Assembly (NCBI GenBank): GCA_963750495.1
Contig: CAVVQV010000002.1
Location: 62,001-126,000 of the forward strand
DNA: 64,000 nucleotides
Source: JANLYC01 sp963750495
GTDB taxonomy: Bacteria > Actinomycetota > Actinomycetes > Propionibacteriales > Nocardioidaceae
Reading direction: 5' to 3'
Positions 63,858-64,000 of the stretch are shown in pieces. Under the pieces are notes generated by a model. It had not been told where the DNA came from and did not search any database. It saw only the letters and a list, made by a program, of their open reading frames with translations. A program made the position numbers and the translations under genes. Numbering within the stretch: the stretch's first letter is position 1; every line of letters begins with the position of its first letter.

Positions 63858-63894
63858 GATCAGATCCTGCCGCAACTCGCTCTGGAGGGGAACC

Positions 63895-64000
63895 ATGGAC
63901 GCCGCCGCTGTCCCGGTCGTCTGGTCGGAGGCCACGCTGGCGCACCGTCCCGATCGCGAGGTGTGGATCGGGCTGCCGCTCGAGGGCACCGAAGTGCCCG
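63895..64000 (+). CDS. N-terminal fragment of an unidentified gene (possibly HDAC-like amidohydrolase)
   Basis: The ATG at 63895 is preceded by GGAGGGG with good spacing, so this is a genuine start. The 35 visible residues read MDAAAVPVVWSEATLAHRPD then REVWIGLPLEGTEVP before the window ends. The VVWS...H.P..EVW.G......VP pattern recalls the start of acetylpolyamine amidohydrolases/histone deacetylase-like proteins (VVYS..H..HDP..E...G). That assignment is weak on so few residues. It diverges from the P1 peptidase gene, with 37 bp between starts. Confidence 0.5.
   Translation, partial: MDAAAVPVVWSEATLAHRPDREVWIGLPLEGTEVP

Noticed and set aside
1..64000. tRNA, rRNA or integrase/attachment sites
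   Set aside because: No tRNA-like T-loop and acceptor pairing, rRNA segment or integrase gene was found while reading both strands.

Overview
The window is high-GC actinobacterial DNA. The gene content fits Nocardioidaceae or a close relative (Nocardioides/Aeromicrobium-like), but this is inferred from family content and not from a phylogenetic marker. Supporting signs are the DUF2530 and DUF3027 proteins, an XPB helicase next to an Rv0862c-like partner, an ECF42/DGPF pair, a DUF222/13E12 HNH gene, GTG starts, and many -10 boxes 6-7 nt from a start codon (leaderless genes).

Layout. 1-13.4 kb is housekeeping and accessory: a MarR-MFS pair, an NCS2 purine permease, DUF2530 and DUF3027 proteins, a frameshifted MFS gene, a cold-shock-domain protein, a HAD-LarE fusion, a large secreted subtilase, an acyl-CoA synthetase and an ECF42/DGPF pair. 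13.7-15.6 kb holds an 81-bp hairpin repeat array and a related repeat block flanking a decayed HNH gene. 15.6-17.9 kb is an ABC exporter. 18-25.3 kb is a helicase neighbourhood: XPB-NTD protein, CGNR regulator, XPB, DnaB-C-like ATPase and HelD. 25.3-29.6 kb has a repeat/hairpin island, a DUF2510-LURP protein and an HD hydrolase sharing a bidirectional promoter, a DUF4031-LD-carboxypeptidase fusion and CutC.

29.6-39.4 kb is a long minus-strand molybdenum hydroxylase cluster of form II CO-dehydrogenase type. It has coxG, coxM, coxL, coxS, XdhC, VWA, MoxR, a CorA-like transporter and a MobA/MocA-like nucleotidyltransferase that probably serves the Moco cofactor. 39.6-47 kb has a secreted S1 protease, an M20 peptidase, gamma-glutamyltransferase, an MFS protein, a GNAT and an AlaX-like editing protein.

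47-64 kb is the most interesting part: an S9 oligopeptidase diverges from a five-gene Dpp/Opp-type ABC importer, followed by a Rieske N-demethylase-type oxygenase, a sarcosine-oxidase-like flavoenzyme, a TetR regulator and a second Rieske oxygenase. An almost identical palindrome, TGACTCGYGAGTCA, lies before both the importer and the first Rieske gene. I read this as a co-regulated uptake and oxidative N-dealkylation system for a quaternary or N-methylated amine, possibly peptide-linked. The substrate is unknown. The window ends with a small XRE-DUF2975 operon that has three operators at exact 16-bp spacing, a P1 peptidase-CocE hydrolase operon, and the start of a further gene.
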